The position numbers were made by a program, and so were the translations under genes. A stretch of DNA of 64,000 nt, taken from Ricinus communis (taxonomy: Eukaryota; Streptophyta; Magnoliopsida; Malpighiales; Euphorbiaceae). A model generated the notes under the pieces. It was given only the letters and a program-made list of their open reading frames with translations. It was not told the origin of the DNA and did not search any database. Shown in pieces: positions 63,280 through 64,000 of the stretch; the stretch's first letter is position 1, and every line of letters begins with the position of its first letter. Where the stretch lies: the NCBI RefSeq assembly GCF_019578655.1, contig NC_063261.1:16296216-16360215 (forward strand), in the 5' to 3' direction.

Positions 63280-64000
63280 CTTTGTTAGCTGAGGTGGGTG
63301 GAAAGTGGCTCAATTTGGCACAGTTGTGAACATAATAAAAGGAAAAAAGAAGAAGATATATTTATAAACTCACTCACTCTCCTTCAAGAGAAAGAGGAAT
63401 TGCTGTGATGTGCATTGTTCAGAGATTATTTGGGTTTTGAAATGATGCCTATTGGCTCTTTAGTAGTGTTCCTAACAAAAGTAATGGGTTGCTCTCAACA
63501 GGTTATTCTATTTTCATTATTTTCTTTAACTAGGGAATGTGGGGAATAAATGTGGTCTACATCAACCCCTTTTTCTAGCTCTGTTCTTTTTTGCAACTCT
63601 CAATTTTTCTTTCTTCTCTTGAATCATGGCATTTTGGTACTGCATAGCTGGAAGGTGTTACCAAACATTTATTCTCTCTCTCCTTCTCTAGCCACCTCTC
63701 TTTCTTTTCTTTTCTTCTTGTAGATCTTCTTTTTTTTTTTTTGGCAAAAAGCATAAATGAGCCCCCTAATGTTTGCATGTTTTTATAATTGGGCCTTTCA
63801 AGTTTAAAATAGTAAAATTAGATCGTCTTACTTTACAATTTGGTCTCCTAAATTAACAGACGTTTGCACGTTTGTTAAGTTGTAATATACAATGTTTTGA
63901 ACTACCACTCAATCTTACACCTTTTTTTTTACTACTCTCATAGTTGAAAAAGAACAAAGTCTTTCTATCTTGATAGTAGTACGTGGCTCCTTTCTATCTT

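Larger units (their letters stand above)
59053..64000. other. Downstream flank of RPL3, no gene recognised
   Basis: It starts with the RPL3 3' UTR (to about 59260). The rest has no supportable coding frame. Named contents are a short direct repeat at 59841-59908, an AAT run, a repeat-like piece at 60950-61220 with 'ggatttaacgatgttcggta', an inverted repeat at 61504-61675, and CT and GT microsatellites at 63112-63279. The CT-rich and less AT-rich part near 63100-63700 could be the promoter or leader of a gene beyond the right edge. Confidence 0.45.

Noticed and set aside
63105..63329. 74-codon frame made of CT and GT repeats
   Set aside because: Simple-repeat translation (Ser-Leu and Val-Cys runs) with no other support.

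Overview
The window is nuclear DNA of a flowering plant, most likely a eudicot. The evidence is five intron-rich genes with GT-AG splice sites, AT-rich intergenic DNA with many short simple repeats, plant-specific protein architectures (a BAM-type LRR receptor kinase, an ECT-type YTH protein), a ribosomal-protein promoter with telo-box and site II motifs, and a decayed plant pararetrovirus. A rosid such as a Euphorbiaceae member would fit, but that is a guess and not a result.

Left third (1-22,460), a compact gene cluster. A plus-strand bromodomain protein (CDS 2453-8517, 7 coding exons, 591 aa) is convergent with a minus-strand TruA-family tRNA pseudouridine synthase (15285-9804, 10 exons, 389 aa). 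Next on the minus strand is an ECT-type YTH-domain m6A reader (21411-16733, 9 exons, 586 aa). I rebuilt the exon chains by hand. Every junction keeps frame and the proteins read through, so these models are well supported although no transcript was seen. The three genes share broad themes (chromatin acetyl-lysine reading, tRNA modification, mRNA modification reading), but nothing suggests they act as a unit.

Middle (22,460-40,904). An AT-rich spacer holds a roughly 430-bp element with G-rich termini, followed by an unexplained 300-bp GC-rich island. Then comes a minus-strand BAM3-like LRR receptor kinase (29615-25599, 2 exons, 996 aa). Its upstream side is about 10 kb of gene-poor, AT-rich DNA with simple repeats, a fold-back repeat and one possible orphan first exon.

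40,905-47,640. A degenerate endogenous pararetrovirus (Caulimoviridae) of about 6.7 kb. It carries a tRNA-Met primer-binding site, movement protein, capsid with zinc knuckle, aspartic protease, reverse transcriptase and RNase H, plus a second open frame of unknown function and a TATA-bearing intergenic region. The copy is circularly permuted: the tail of RNase H lies at its left end and the rest of RNase H at its right end, so one nearly complete circle seems to have been opened inside RNase H. Many frameshifts and stops show it is dead.

Right part (47,641-64,000). AT-rich intergenic DNA with two tandem duplications and simple repeats leads to the 60S ribosomal protein L3 gene (CDS 56392-59052, 5 coding exons, 389 aa) with a leader intron and a textbook ribosomal-protein promoter. 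After it come about 5 kb without a recognisable gene. The items most worth a second look are the permuted viral insertion, a decayed duplicate of one exon inside a pseudouridine synthase intron, and the GC-rich island at 24,035-24,345.
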